A DNA stretch of 6,701 nt from Clostridiales bacterium (GCA_022791355.1 JAAVYX010000068.1:1-6701); one strand, 5' to 3'; counted from the stretch's first letter, positions 1 through 5,492 are shown. Translations and numbers: made by a program. Notes: generated by a model from the sequence alone, not told the origin.

Positions 1-1
1 A

Positions 2-502
2 TCCCCAGATCAATACAGAGCTGAATGGCCAATGGGAACGAAGGGCGCGGCGATTGCCACAGGCGTTTTTCAAACCATCGGTCTGCTGATGATTCTGGTA
101 CGCTTTGCCGGAAGGCATCAGCCACTACTCCGGTGATAACCGTCTTGGCTATCCTGCTTGGAAAACAGATCTGCGTGCTGTTCGGTGCTGACACCGCAAC
201 AACAGAATATGTCGCAACAGCGCTCCCGCAGTTTGCCATCGGATTTATCATAACAGCGATCAATGTGATGATTTCGGCCTATTTGTATTCCACTGAACGG
301 TCTGGTTTGTCCACCAGTATCAGCATTTTACGAAGCCTCATCATAAATTCAGCGGTGATCTTGATTCTGCCCCATATGTTTGACAATGGAGCGATCTGGT
401 TCTCACTGCTTGTCTATGAAGCAATTGTGTTAGTGATTGCGACCATATTGTTAAGTCGTTCTGAGCGCAATGGTATCCAGTTTAAGCAAAGGGGGAAAAA
501 GT
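2..502 (+). pseudogene. MATE-family multidrug/drug:cation exporter, C-terminal remnant, frameshifted
   Basis: Two reading frames each carry part of a MATE-type membrane exporter. Frame 2 (bases 2-133, stop TGA at 134-136) contains MGTKGAAIATGVFQTIGLL, the glycine/alanine-rich GAAIAT segment typical of the middle of the N-terminal half of MATE proteins. From about base 133 the sequence continues in frame 1 with VITVLAILLGKQICVLFGAD and hydrophobic stretches including PQFAIGFIITAINVMISAYL and IINSAVILILPHMF, matching the last three transmembrane segments of the family. The two parts are too close together: roughly 100 residues that normally separate them are missing, so a deletion plus frameshift near bases 105-135 is inferred. 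MATE proteins normally have about 450 residues and 12 membrane helices; the window begins inside the gene. The frame stays open past the next gene's start to 705, so the original stop is lost or shifted. It should not be functional. Family assignment is by recognition of motifs, not by search. Confidence 0.75.
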
Positions 503-666
503 ATGATTATCACCATCAGTCGGGAATTTGGCAGTCAAAGGAGCATAGACTTGACGCCGACTATGTGGCCCGTGTTTCAGAGAGCAATGTGCGGGCGGCG
601 TATCCGCTGACGGTTGGGCGGCGGTTTTCCATTCCCTATAAGGTGATGGAGCAGTCCATCATGATG
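503..666 (+). pseudogene. Cytidylate-kinase-like protein, truncated and frameshifted remnant
   Basis: An ATG at 503, preceded by AGGGGG at a 7-base spacing, starts MIITISREFGS, the near-invariant N terminus of clostridial cytidylate-kinase-like proteins (a P-loop nucleotide kinase relative). In intact members REFGSGG is followed by the nucleotide-binding loop, but here the similarity stops at the serine codon (533-535) and that frame ends soon after. Similarity resumes in frame 1 at about 535-666 with LDADYVARVSES and YPLTVGRRFSIP, which corresponds to the segment normally some 30 residues further on in this family. The simplest reading is an out-of-frame deletion of the GG-loop region. The remnant then ends where minus-strand AraC sequence begins (about 661-666). 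With the phosphate-binding loop and the whole C-terminal part gone, no kinase activity is expected. The gene directly follows the MATE remnant and was probably co-transcribed with it. Confidence 0.65.
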
Positions 667-818
667 GTTCCAGGTACAATATCGTATACAGCCCCTTCGA
701 TATAAAAATGTCCAATACCTGTGGGCATGTAATAAATTTCATAAGTGTTATGGGTATGAAGAAGAAAGTGGTCCTCGGGCAGCTTGGGCGTGTACAAATG
801 TCCCAGCGTTATATCCAT
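636..818 (-). pseudogene. AraC-family transcriptional regulator, N-terminal cupin fragment
   Basis: The minus strand opens with ATG at 818-816, with a good ribosome binding site (AAAGGGGG about 10 bases upstream). About 53 codons are recognisable as the sugar/effector-binding cupin domain of AraC-type regulators: HTHNTYEIYYMPTGIGHFYI has the metal/ligand-type HxH at the start of a beta strand, and the glycine-rich turn and VPGTIM follow as in the family. Homology ends after GTIMM (about base 661). The remaining codons (DCSITL, then stop at 636-638) are the antisense of the cytidylate-kinase remnant. The rest of the cupin and the entire C-terminal pair of helix-turn-helix motifs are missing; an intact protein would be about 270-300 residues. 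The fragment cannot bind DNA as an AraC protein. The intact start region suggests that the break came from the other side, by the deletion that fused it to the kinase gene. Confidence 0.7.
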
Positions 819-953
819 TGTAGGCGTTCCCCCTTTTTATCCCCGTTATAACCCCAAAATACTGAGAAATATATAGCGACAAAATCAAGGATAGGCTTCC
901 CGGACGGCTCAAATAGATGCCGCCGGCCGTTATTTTGGACTGGTCCGCTGAGG

Positions 954-983
954 TCTTTAGCGATTTCAAATATGCGCTAAAGA
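954..983. repeat. 9-bp perfect inverted repeat with 12-base loop
   Basis: TCTTTAGCG at 954-962 is matched exactly by CGCTAAAGA at 975-983. One arm of the neighbouring direct repeat (AGCGATTTCAAA / AGCGACTTCAAA) overlaps each side. It could be an operator for a dimeric regulator upstream of the former AraC gene, or a transcript stem-loop. There is no T-tract on either side, so it is not a standard terminator. Confidence 0.5.
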
Positions 984-1040
984 GCGACTTCAAACGCCAA
1001 AACAATATATAGATTTTCATTCGACCCATCGAGGGTCTCG

Positions 1041-1067
1041 CGAAAATTTACGCAGAGCGTATTTTCG
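1041..1067 (-). other. Stem-loop downstream of the Na/Pi transporter, possible transcript 3' end
   Basis: CGAAAAT (1041-1047) pairs with ATTTTCG (1061-1067). Just inside, after a two-base TT bulge, ACGC (1050-1053) pairs with GCGT (1057-1060) around a three-base loop. That gives 11 base pairs in a compact hairpin, 58-84 bases beyond the transporter stop codon. The minus-strand side lacks a following T-run, so as an intrinsic terminator it is atypical. It may stabilise the 3' end or act with Rho. A smaller hairpin, GACCC/GGGTC (1023-1027/1033-1037), sits just past it. Confidence 0.4.
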
Positions 1068-1124
1068 ATTGAGGCATCTGCATCTAATCCAAAAGCTACG
1101 CCGTTTTTTATTTGCGGACACGCC

Positions 1125-2786
1125 CTAGACCTGGGCCATCGCCCTTCTGGCCTCGGCCTGACTGGAGGAGGGGGATGCCAAGGAGTAGGCTACGTTGGTG
1201 GCGTGGTCGCTGACCCGTTCCAAATTGGCCACGACGTTGACGAATACCATACCGATTTCCGGCGTGCACTGGTGCTGGTTAAGACGGTCCACATGATTCT
1301 GCTCCAGCCGCTTGGACAGCCTGTCGATCTCCTCTTCGCCGGTCTTTATCTCCTCCACCGTTTGGACGGTCAGTTTTCGGGTCTTGAAGTGCTCCACAGC
1401 CATGTTATACACGCGCATGGTTTTCTCGAACATGTCCGCCAGCTCCTCGGCGGCCTGCGCGGAAAGCTGCATGCCCGCCTCGACGCAACTGACCGCGTCG
1501 TCGGCAATGTTCTCCGCGTGGTCGCCGATACGTTCCAGGTCGTTGACCACATGAAAGAGGGAGCCGATCATGGCCTGGTCCTTTTCCTGAAGTTCCAACC
1601 CGTTGATTTTTACAAGGTATGAGGTGATGGAGTGGTTGAGGAAATTTAACAGCTTTTCCTGTTCATAGACCTGTTCGGCCTTGGCGGCGCTGCGCTCTAT
1701 AAGCGCGTCCATGGCCGTCCGCAGATTTTCGCCCGCCAGGTCGGCCATGCGGCCCACCTCCCTTTGCACCTGCGCCGCCGCTACCGGCGGGGCGTTGAGA
1801 ATACGGGGGTCCAGATATTCCAGCGCGGGCTCTCCCAGGTTTTCGTCCCGGCCGGGGATGATTCTTTGGGCCAGCTGAACCAGCAGCCGGCTGAAGGGGA
1901 GAAGCAGCAGAGTTGTAGCCACATTGAAAACAATATGGGCCGCTGCAATCTGGGTGGGCATACCGCCGGGCAGCATATCGAGCAGACGGGGGAAGGGCAG
2001 AAGCAGACAAACGGCCACAAAAACCGCCGTACCGATGACGTTGAAAAGCAGATGGATCACCGCGGCCCGCTTGGCGTTACGGCCGCCGCCCAGGGCGGCC
2101 AGGATGGCCGTGACACAGGTGCCGATATTCATGCCCATGAGGATAAATACGGCTGCCCGTATATCCGGTACCGCTCCCTGCATAGCCAGGGCCTGCAAAA
2201 TGCCGATGGAGGCCGAGGAACTCTGGACCACCGCCGTGAAAACCATACCGGCCAGCACGCCCAGAAGGGGATTGTTGGCAAAGGCGACCATCATATCGAT
2301 AAAGGGAGGGAAGGACCGCAGAGGCTCCATGGCGGAGGACATGGCGTTGAGGCCCAAAAACAGCAGTCCCAGGCCGGCGAAAATCTGGCCGGCGTACTGG
2401 GCGGCCTTCTTTTTTATAAAGGTCATGGCCACAACGCCGACCAGCAGGGCGGCGGGCGCGATATCCTTGGGATTGAGGGCCACCAGCAGGCCGGTGACGG
2501 TGGTGCCGATATTGGCCCCCATAATCACGCCGGCAGCCTGGGACAAGGTGATAAGGCCGGCGTTTACAAAGCCGATGACCATCACGGTGGTGGCCGAAGA
2601 GCTTTGGATGACCGCGGTGGTTCCCGCGCCCACCAGCATGCCCAGCAGCTTCCTGGAGGTTAAAACCTCCAGCATCCGTTTGAGCCGGGTGCCGGCGGCG
2701 GTTTCCAGCCCCTCGCTCATCAGCTTCATGCCCAGCAGAAACAGGCCCATTCCGCCTGCAAGGGTTAAAATATTGGCAATACCCAT
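1125..2786 (-). CDS. Na/Pi-cotransporter II family protein with C-terminal PhoU-like domain
   Basis: Predicted membrane transporter of 553 residues, likely importing phosphate with sodium ions or exporting phosphate to balance the cell's pool. The N-terminal ~310 residues contain two inverted-repeat halves, each with the family signature: QSSSATT (61-67) followed by GANIGTT (90-96), and QSSSAS (188-193) followed by GMNIGTC (218-224). These serine-rich re-entrant loops form the substrate/ion site in SLC34-type carriers. Several hydrophobic helices surround them. Residues ~340-540 form a soluble PhoU-like helical domain with both metal-binding type repeats, NDLERIGDHAENIADD (415-430) and NLERVSDHATNVA (521-533). 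This two-part architecture and length are usual for bacterial members (NptA/YqeW-like). I chose the ATG at 2786 because GAGAGG lies 7 bases upstream and the membrane domain begins at once. A longer frame from a TTG at 2840 would add 18 basic residues and overlap a palindrome, so it is unlikely. The gene stands alone, divergent from the ATPase operon. The transported ion and direction cannot be read from sequence. Confidence 0.92.
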   Translation of the reverse strand: MGIANILTLAGGMGLFLLGMKLMSEGLETAAGTRLKRMLEVLTSRKLLGMLVGAGTTAVIQSSSATTVMVIGFVNAGLITLSQAAGVIMGANIGTTVTGLLVALNPKDIAPAALLVGVVAMTFIKKKAAQYAGQIFAGLGLLFLGLNAMSSAMEPLRSFPPFIDMMVAFANNPLLGVLAGMVFTAVVQSSSASIGILQALAMQGAVPDIRAAVFILMGMNIGTCVTAILAALGGGRNAKRAAVIHLLFNVIGTAVFVAVCLLLPFPRLLDMLPGGMPTQIAAAHIVFNVATTLLLLPFSRLLVQLAQRIIPGRDENLGEPALEYLDPRILNAPPVAAAQVQREVGRMADLAGENLRTAMDALIERSAAKAEQVYEQEKLLNFLNHSITSYLVKINGLELQEKDQAMIGSLFHVVNDLERIGDHAENIADDAVSCVEAGMQLSAQAAEELADMFEKTMRVYNMAVEHFKTRKLTVQTVEEIKTGEEEIDRLSKRLEQNHVDRLNQHQCTPEIGMVFVNVVANLERVSDHATNVAYSLASPSSSQAEARRAMAQV

Positions 2787-2808
2787 TTTACAGCCTCTCT
2801 TCTCCTTT

Positions 2809-2824
2809 GCCCGGCCGGCCGGGC
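2809..2824. repeat. 16-bp perfect GC palindrome in the transporter leader
   Basis: GCCCGGCCGGCCGGGC is fully self-complementary and lies 22-38 bases upstream of the transporter start, just ahead of its purine-rich ribosome binding region (AAAGGAG...GAGAGG). In RNA it could form a short very stable stem or promote transcript pairing; in DNA it could be a dimer binding site. No known factor is implied. Confidence 0.6.
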
Positions 2825-2862
2825 GTTTTCGTCTCTTCAAACGTCCGCTGTTTACGCGGCTG

Positions 2863-2895
2863 ATTATATGGCCGCAATGTTAAAAGACGGTTAAA
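2863..2895 (-). promoter_or_regulatory. Candidate transporter promoter with PhoP-box-like direct repeat
   Basis: On the minus strand a perfect TATAAT (2868-2863) lies about 77 bases upstream of the transporter ATG. No good -35 hexamer stands at 16-18 bases. Instead TTTAAC occurs twice with an exact 11-base period (plus-strand GTTAAA at 2879-2884 and 2890-2895), about -23 to -39 from the expected start point. In Bacillus, phosphate-response regulator PhoP binds TT(A/T/C)A(C/A)A-like half-sites repeated every 11 bases, often replacing a -35 box. The spacing and position fit, and the product is a phosphate-type carrier, but only two half-sites are visible (four are usual). The regulatory assignment is inference. 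Confidence 0.35.
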
Positions 2896-3480
2896 AAAGC
2901 TAAATATATACGTCCTACTATATCGTTTTTCCGATTTCATAGTATTTTATCCCACAGGGAGTCTGTTTTTCAGTATGGATTACAAATGATTCTTTTACAT
3001 GCGTACATTTTGCGAAGTTTGATGTTCGGTAGGAAAGGATGCGCTTTTTATTTTGGGGTTTAAGCGAGAGGTTTCCTTTTCTTAATACCCCATTACTGAT
3101 CGTGAGGCGCGGCATTCTTGTTTTCGTGCGAAGAAAAGGATGCAGAAGACGCGCCAAAGGGAAACCCATCCTCTACGACACAGAGGGCTTCGCCCTCTGG
3201 ACTCCCGCCCGGTGGGGCCCTCCCTGCAAACCTGTTCTTTACGCTACCCGCTTCCCTTCAGCCGCTGGCTGCTTTCCTTCTGTTTCCCATTAGTAGCCGC
3301 TATTGGCTTCTTCCCACTGCTGGCGAAGCCGGGGTTCTTTATAATCCCGTCGCTCTGACCTGAGCCGGCGGCTTGAATACGGGGCTTCGCATCAGATTTC
3401 CCTTTGCTCTACTCCTTGCTCTTAACGACCGCCCGATTTTCTCTCTCTTCCCATACAAAAAAGAGCTAACGGTTTCAACT
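2896..3480. other. Long intergenic region without a credible protein gene
   Basis: Open frames of 66-84 codons exist on both strands (for example 3039-3293 plus and 2918-3169 minus). They overlap each other, lack properly spaced ribosome binding sites and give low-complexity translations rich in Pro, Arg, Phe and Ser without recognisable domains. The left part is AT-rich (upstream region of the transporter). From about 3110 it becomes GC-rich and holds the hairpin at 3181-3199 in a context (GAGTCC beside CAGAGGGC on the minus strand) of the kind seen in dispersed intergenic sequences of clostridia. I read it as decayed or repeat-derived DNA. Confidence 0.55.
3181..3199. repeat. GC-rich hairpin, CAGAGGGC-TTC-GCCCTCTG
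   Basis: A perfect 8-bp inverted repeat with a three-base loop. Stems of this AGGGC(GAA/TTC)GCCCT form are frequent in intergenic DNA of clostridia, where they look like dispersed repeat hairpins. There is no T-tract on either side (GGACTCCC follows on plus, TGTCGTAG on minus), so a simple intrinsic terminator is not supported, though it lies between divergent transcription units. Confidence 0.55.
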
Positions 3481-3487
3481 CGATACC

Positions 3488-3640
3488 GGCGGATAAGTGA
3501 AACGTACCCGGCTAAAGCGCGGAACGGTGTCGGCGGGAGGCAACCGGAGACGTCTGGAAGGGCGCAGTCCTGAAGGCGGCCGCAGGCAGTTTATAGACCA
3601 GCCTCAGGTTATATCCCGCCGGGACGTTGAGAGTCTCCTT
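3488..3640 (+). ncRNA. Candidate structured RNA segment, possibly a decayed group II intron domain
   Basis: This GC-rich segment is not coding but can fold. GTGTCGGCGGGA (3527-3538) pairs with TCCCGCCGGGAC (3614-3625) over 12 positions with one mismatch and one G-U, enclosing 75 bases. Just inside, AGGC (3538-3541) can pair with GCCT (3601-3604), competing for one base at the join. The enclosed and flanking sequence is purine-rich with short GNRA-like or linker motifs (GTGAAAC, GGCAACC, CTGGAAGG, CCTGAAGG), a texture like large ribozymes. It reminds me of domain I of bacterial group II introns, but no domain V-type hairpin, reverse transcriptase frame or intron boundaries are visible, so it would be a fragment. 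It ends about 75 bases before the ATPase operon promoter and is therefore probably not in that transcript. The identity is unproven; a chance fold in GC-rich DNA remains possible. Confidence 0.3.
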
Positions 3641-3670
3641 AAGTTCCTGACCATCCCATATGCGTTTTGC

Positions 3671-3694
3671 CTAATTTCAGCCCGAAAAAATTAG
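3671..3694. repeat. 7-bp inverted repeat upstream of the ATPase promoter
   Basis: CTAATTT (3671-3677) is complementary to AAATTAG (3688-3694), with a 10-base spacer. It lies 22 bases upstream of the -35 element of the putative operon promoter, a position suitable for an operator or for the end of an upstream transcript. The stem is AT-rich and weak, so significance is modest. Confidence 0.35.
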
Positions 3695-3715
3695 CATCTT
3701 CATCCAACTACGCCC

Positions 3716-3743
3716 TTGCTTTTTAGAAGAAAAGTGCTAAAAT
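3716..3743 (+). promoter_or_regulatory. Sigma-A-type promoter of the V/A-ATPase operon, extended -10
   Basis: TTGCTT (3716-3721) and TAAAAT (3738-3743) are 16 bases apart, and a TG sits one base upstream of the -10 box (TGCTAAAAT), the extended -10 form. Transcription would start near 3750, giving a leader of about 85 bases before the first ATPase gene. The AT-rich box stands out in GC-rich surroundings. Confidence 0.6.
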
Positions 3744-3766
3744 AGACGTAAAAATGCATTGGCAAA

Positions 3767-3803
3767 CCGCCCAAGCAGTCCCGCGCGGGCAATCCTGCGG
3801 CGG
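3767..3803 (+). promoter_or_regulatory. Stem-loop in the leader of the ATPase operon
   Basis: CCGCC (3767-3771) pairs with GGCGG (3799-3803), and after a three-base bulge GCAG (3775-3778) pairs with CTGC (3795-3798). The 16-base apical loop contains CCCGCGCGGG (3780-3789), itself self-complementary. The structure ends 16 bases before the AAGGAGG ribosome binding site (3820-3826), so it leaves the site free. It could protect the 5' end of the mRNA or act as a regulatory or dimerising element. No known riboswitch class is recognised. Confidence 0.45.
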
Positions 3804-3833
3804 GGAATACTATATAGGTAAGGAGGATGCTCT

Positions 3834-4190
3834 ATGGAACAAAAAACCAAACAGGCCGCGGCCCGGCAGACGGCCGAGCTGGAAGGCGTCATCAAGCGCA
3901 TCCTGGATATAGACGCAAAGGCCCGTAGCGTCACGGCCGGGGCCCAAAGCCAGAGGCTGCAGGCCGAACAGAGCATTGCGGACCGTAAGCAGTCCATGCG
4001 GGACAAGTATCGCGAGGAGGCCCGGCGCCGCATCGATATCGTCCGGCAGGAGGAAGAGAAGATGGCCGAGCAGGCCCTTACGCGGGCCCGGGAGGGCCAG
4101 GCGGACAAACTGGAGGCCTTGGACAGGGCCTATAAGGAAAACGCCGACCGGTGGGCGGAAGAAATCTATAAGCGGGCCACAGAAGTCTAG
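3834..4190 (+). CDS. V/A-type ATPase small peripheral-stalk subunit (G/H-like)
   Basis: A 118-residue, strongly charged protein without any hydrophobic segment, predicted to be almost entirely alpha-helical coiled coil from about residue 5 to 110 (heptad-rich runs such as RQTAELEGVIKRILDIDAKA and EEKMAEQALTRAREGQADKL). This size and composition match the G/H (NtpF-type) subunit of V/A-type ATPases, which pairs with subunit E as the peripheral stalk holding the catalytic head against rotation. Sequence conservation in this family is low, so the call rests on coiled-coil character, length and position ahead of subunits C and I. The start is clear: AAGGAGG at 3820-3826, 7 bases before ATG. It is the first gene of the operon, behind the promoter at 3716-3743. 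A 239-base gap separates it from subunit C, which is longer than usual inside such operons. Confidence 0.8.
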   Translation: MEQKTKQAAARQTAELEGVIKRILDIDAKARSVTAGAQSQRLQAEQSIADRKQSMRDKYREEARRRIDIVRQEEEKMAEQALTRAREGQADKLEALDRAYKENADRWAEEIYKRATEV

Positions 4191-4429
4191 AGTTTATTTT
4201 AAAACGTCAAAATGATGTATACTATGTCCGGTACAGGTAATTTGCGCGTCAAAAATCCTCGAAATGCGACAGCGTTTCCTGTGTTTTTTCTTCAAATTCC
4301 TCTTTCCTGAACATAATTCCATCGTTCCTTTGGTTTTAAAACAGACTTTAAGAAATCCGCCGTCTCTGCGGGTAAGAACAGGATCCAATCCGAACCGGAC
4401 TTTACGGATTCAGAGAGCAAGGTGAAACC
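4191..4429 (+). other. Long gap inside the ATPase operon, possible secondary promoter
   Basis: No coding frame is supported here on either strand; a 64-codon minus-strand frame has no ribosome binding site and no family features. The gap is AT-richer than both neighbouring genes. TATACT at 4218-4223 could be a -10 box, but the region 16-18 bases upstream (TATTTT or similar) is a poor -35, so an internal promoter is only a possibility. There is no hairpin followed by a T-run after the first gene, so read-through into subunit C is plausible. The inverted repeat just before the subunit C start is listed separately. Confidence 0.45.
4387..4410 (+). promoter_or_regulatory. Inverted repeat just upstream of subunit C ribosome binding site
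   Basis: AATCCG (4387-4392) pairs with CGGATT (4405-4410) across 12 bases. A competing small stem uses the same left arm (TCCG 4389-4392 with CGGA 4396-4399), so two mutually exclusive folds are possible. It lies 8 bases before AAGGTGA (4419-4425), the ribosome binding site of subunit C. A translation-tuning or RNA-processing role is conceivable; the stem is short. Confidence 0.35.
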
Positions 4430-5491
4430 ATGCTGGCAGCCAAGGCTTCCAATTCAATCTTAACCAAGGCCCGGGCCAAATACGGCCGGCGGCTCACCCC
4501 TAAAAACTACCGGGACTTAACGGCTCTGGGAAGCGTGGGCGACGTAGCGGCCTATCTCAAAACCCACACCCATTTCGCCGAGGGTCTGGCCGGTATTCAG
4601 GAATCGGCCCTGCACCGAGGCAACCTGGAAAAGCTGCTGCGGCAGAGCAACTTAAAGGATATCGACCAGCTTTGTCAGTTTGAGCGTTCGGTGGGGGACC
4701 ATCTTTTCGAATACATCGTCATGCGGGGCGAAATCGACGAGCTGCTCCGCTTTGTCCGCCACCTGACGGCAGGTCATCCGGAAGCGTATATTCTGGATAT
4801 GTCCTACCGTTTTAACCACTTCACCCGGCTGGACCTGCTGGCCCTACCCAAGCTCAAAAGCTACGGGGAGCTGGCCGCTCAGCTGCGGAACACCCGATAC
4901 GGCAAGGTCATGAAGCCCTTCGAGGAGGGTAAGCTGGATTATAGTATGGGCAATCTGGAATCGGCCTTCGACCGGTTCCTGTACGGGGAAACCTTCGCTA
5001 TGCTCGAGCGCAGCTTTTCGGGAGACACCAAAAAGGAGCTGACCTTTATTCTCTCCCTAGAAATCGAGCTCTCCAATATCCGTCGGATCTACCGGGACAA
5101 ACGGTATTACGACGGCAGCGCCGCCGCCCTGGCCGAGCATATTCTGCCCTATCACTGTCTGCTTTCCCCCCGTCAGCTGGAGGCCATGCTGCGGGCGGCC
5201 GACGGGAACGAGGTCCTCTCGATTCTGCGGTCCTCCCGATACGGAAAGTACGCCGCCCGGTTCGACCCCGCCGAGATCGACGGCTTCGCCCGCCGGGTCA
5301 TGCAGGATTACTGTGAACGCAAGCTGCATTTTTCCACCCATCCGGCCGTCGTCATGGCCTGCTTCTTCCGCTTTGCGGACAACGAGGTGGATAATGTAAC
5401 CAATATCATAGAGGGCATCCGGTACGGACTGCCTCCCGACCGGATCGGCGCTATGCTGGTCCTGCCGGACAAGAAGGAGGGTGACGTCTAA
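4430..5491 (+). CDS. ntpC: V/A-type ATPase subunit C (central-stalk socket, AC39/d family)
   Basis: A 353-residue soluble protein of the vATP-synt_AC39 family. It forms the funnel-shaped socket that joins the rotating D/F shaft to the membrane K-ring, coupling ATP turnover to ion movement. The expected all-helical threefold repeat can be seen directly: SVGDVAAYLKTHTHFAEGL (35-53), SYGELAAQLRNTRYGKVMKPF (from 144) and DGNEVLSILRSSRYGKYAARF (from 258) line up, the latter two sharing the RYGK motif. The C-terminal signature is also present: FADNEVDNVTNIIEGIRYGL (315-334) followed by PPDRIGAMLVLP. ELTFILSLEIELSNIRRIYR (203-222) is the conserved mid-protein helix. Length is normal (about 330-360). 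The start ATG at 4430 has AAGGTGA four bases upstream; the protein starts MLAAKASNSILTKARA, as usual. The stop overlaps the intergenic base before subunit I, so the two are translationally close. Confidence 0.95.
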   Translation: MLAAKASNSILTKARAKYGRRLTPKNYRDLTALGSVGDVAAYLKTHTHFAEGLAGIQESALHRGNLEKLLRQSNLKDIDQLCQFERSVGDHLFEYIVMRGEIDELLRFVRHLTAGHPEAYILDMSYRFNHFTRLDLLALPKLKSYGELAAQLRNTRYGKVMKPFEEGKLDYSMGNLESAFDRFLYGETFAMLERSFSGDTKKELTFILSLEIELSNIRRIYRDKRYYDGSAAALAEHILPYHCLLSPRQLEAMLRAADGNEVLSILRSSRYGKYAARFDPAEIDGFARRVMQDYCERKLHFSTHPAVVMACFFRFADNEVDNVTNIIEGIRYGLPPDRIGAMLVLPDKKEGDV

Positions 5492-5492
5492 A

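Larger units (their letters stand above)
819..1124. other. Intergenic stretch with inverted repeats, no convincing gene
   Basis: This lies between the 5' end of the AraC fragment and the 3' end of the Na/Pi transporter, both on the minus strand, so it should hold the transporter's transcript end and the former AraC promoter. An open minus-strand frame (748-1029) could encode 93 residues, but it lacks a ribosome binding site, overlaps the AraC start in another frame and looks like no family I know, so I do not call it. The stretch holds the two inverted repeats listed separately and an imperfect direct repeat (AGCGATTTCAAA at 959-970, AGCGACTTCAAA at 983-994). I see no clear -35/-10 pair for the AraC fragment. 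Confidence 0.6.

Noticed and set aside
748..1029. 93-codon minus-strand frame upstream of and overlapping the AraC fragment
   Set aside because: There is no ribosome binding site at its ATG, it overlaps the AraC start in another frame, and its length is explained by lack of stops in a repeat-rich stretch. A conserved small protein cannot be fully excluded.
1203..2883. Long plus-strand open frames (for example 1764-2663 and 1924-2883) opposite the transporter
   Set aside because: They are antisense to a well-conserved Na/Pi-PhoU gene; their translations show no family features and they lack ribosome binding sites.
2918..3169. 83-codon minus-strand frame ahead of the transporter
   Set aside because: No ribosome binding site or domain; it would cover the AT-rich upstream region and overlaps opposite-strand frames of equal quality.
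3039..3293. 84-codon plus-strand frame (and overlapping frames at 3118 and 3140)
   Set aside because: AGGAAAGG abuts the ATG with no spacing, the translation is low-complexity, and it runs through a palindromic hairpin; this is typical of a chance frame in intergenic DNA.
3480..3660. tRNA, T-box or known riboswitch in the structured segment
   Set aside because: No T-loop GTTCGA-type sequence or acceptor stem, no T-box AGGGTGGNACCGCG motif, and no recognisable core of common riboswitch classes; the ATPase promoter also lies downstream of it.
3737..4108. 123-codon minus-strand frame opposite the first ATPase gene
   Set aside because: Antisense shadow of a coiled-coil gene that has a strong ribosome binding site and promoter on the plus strand.
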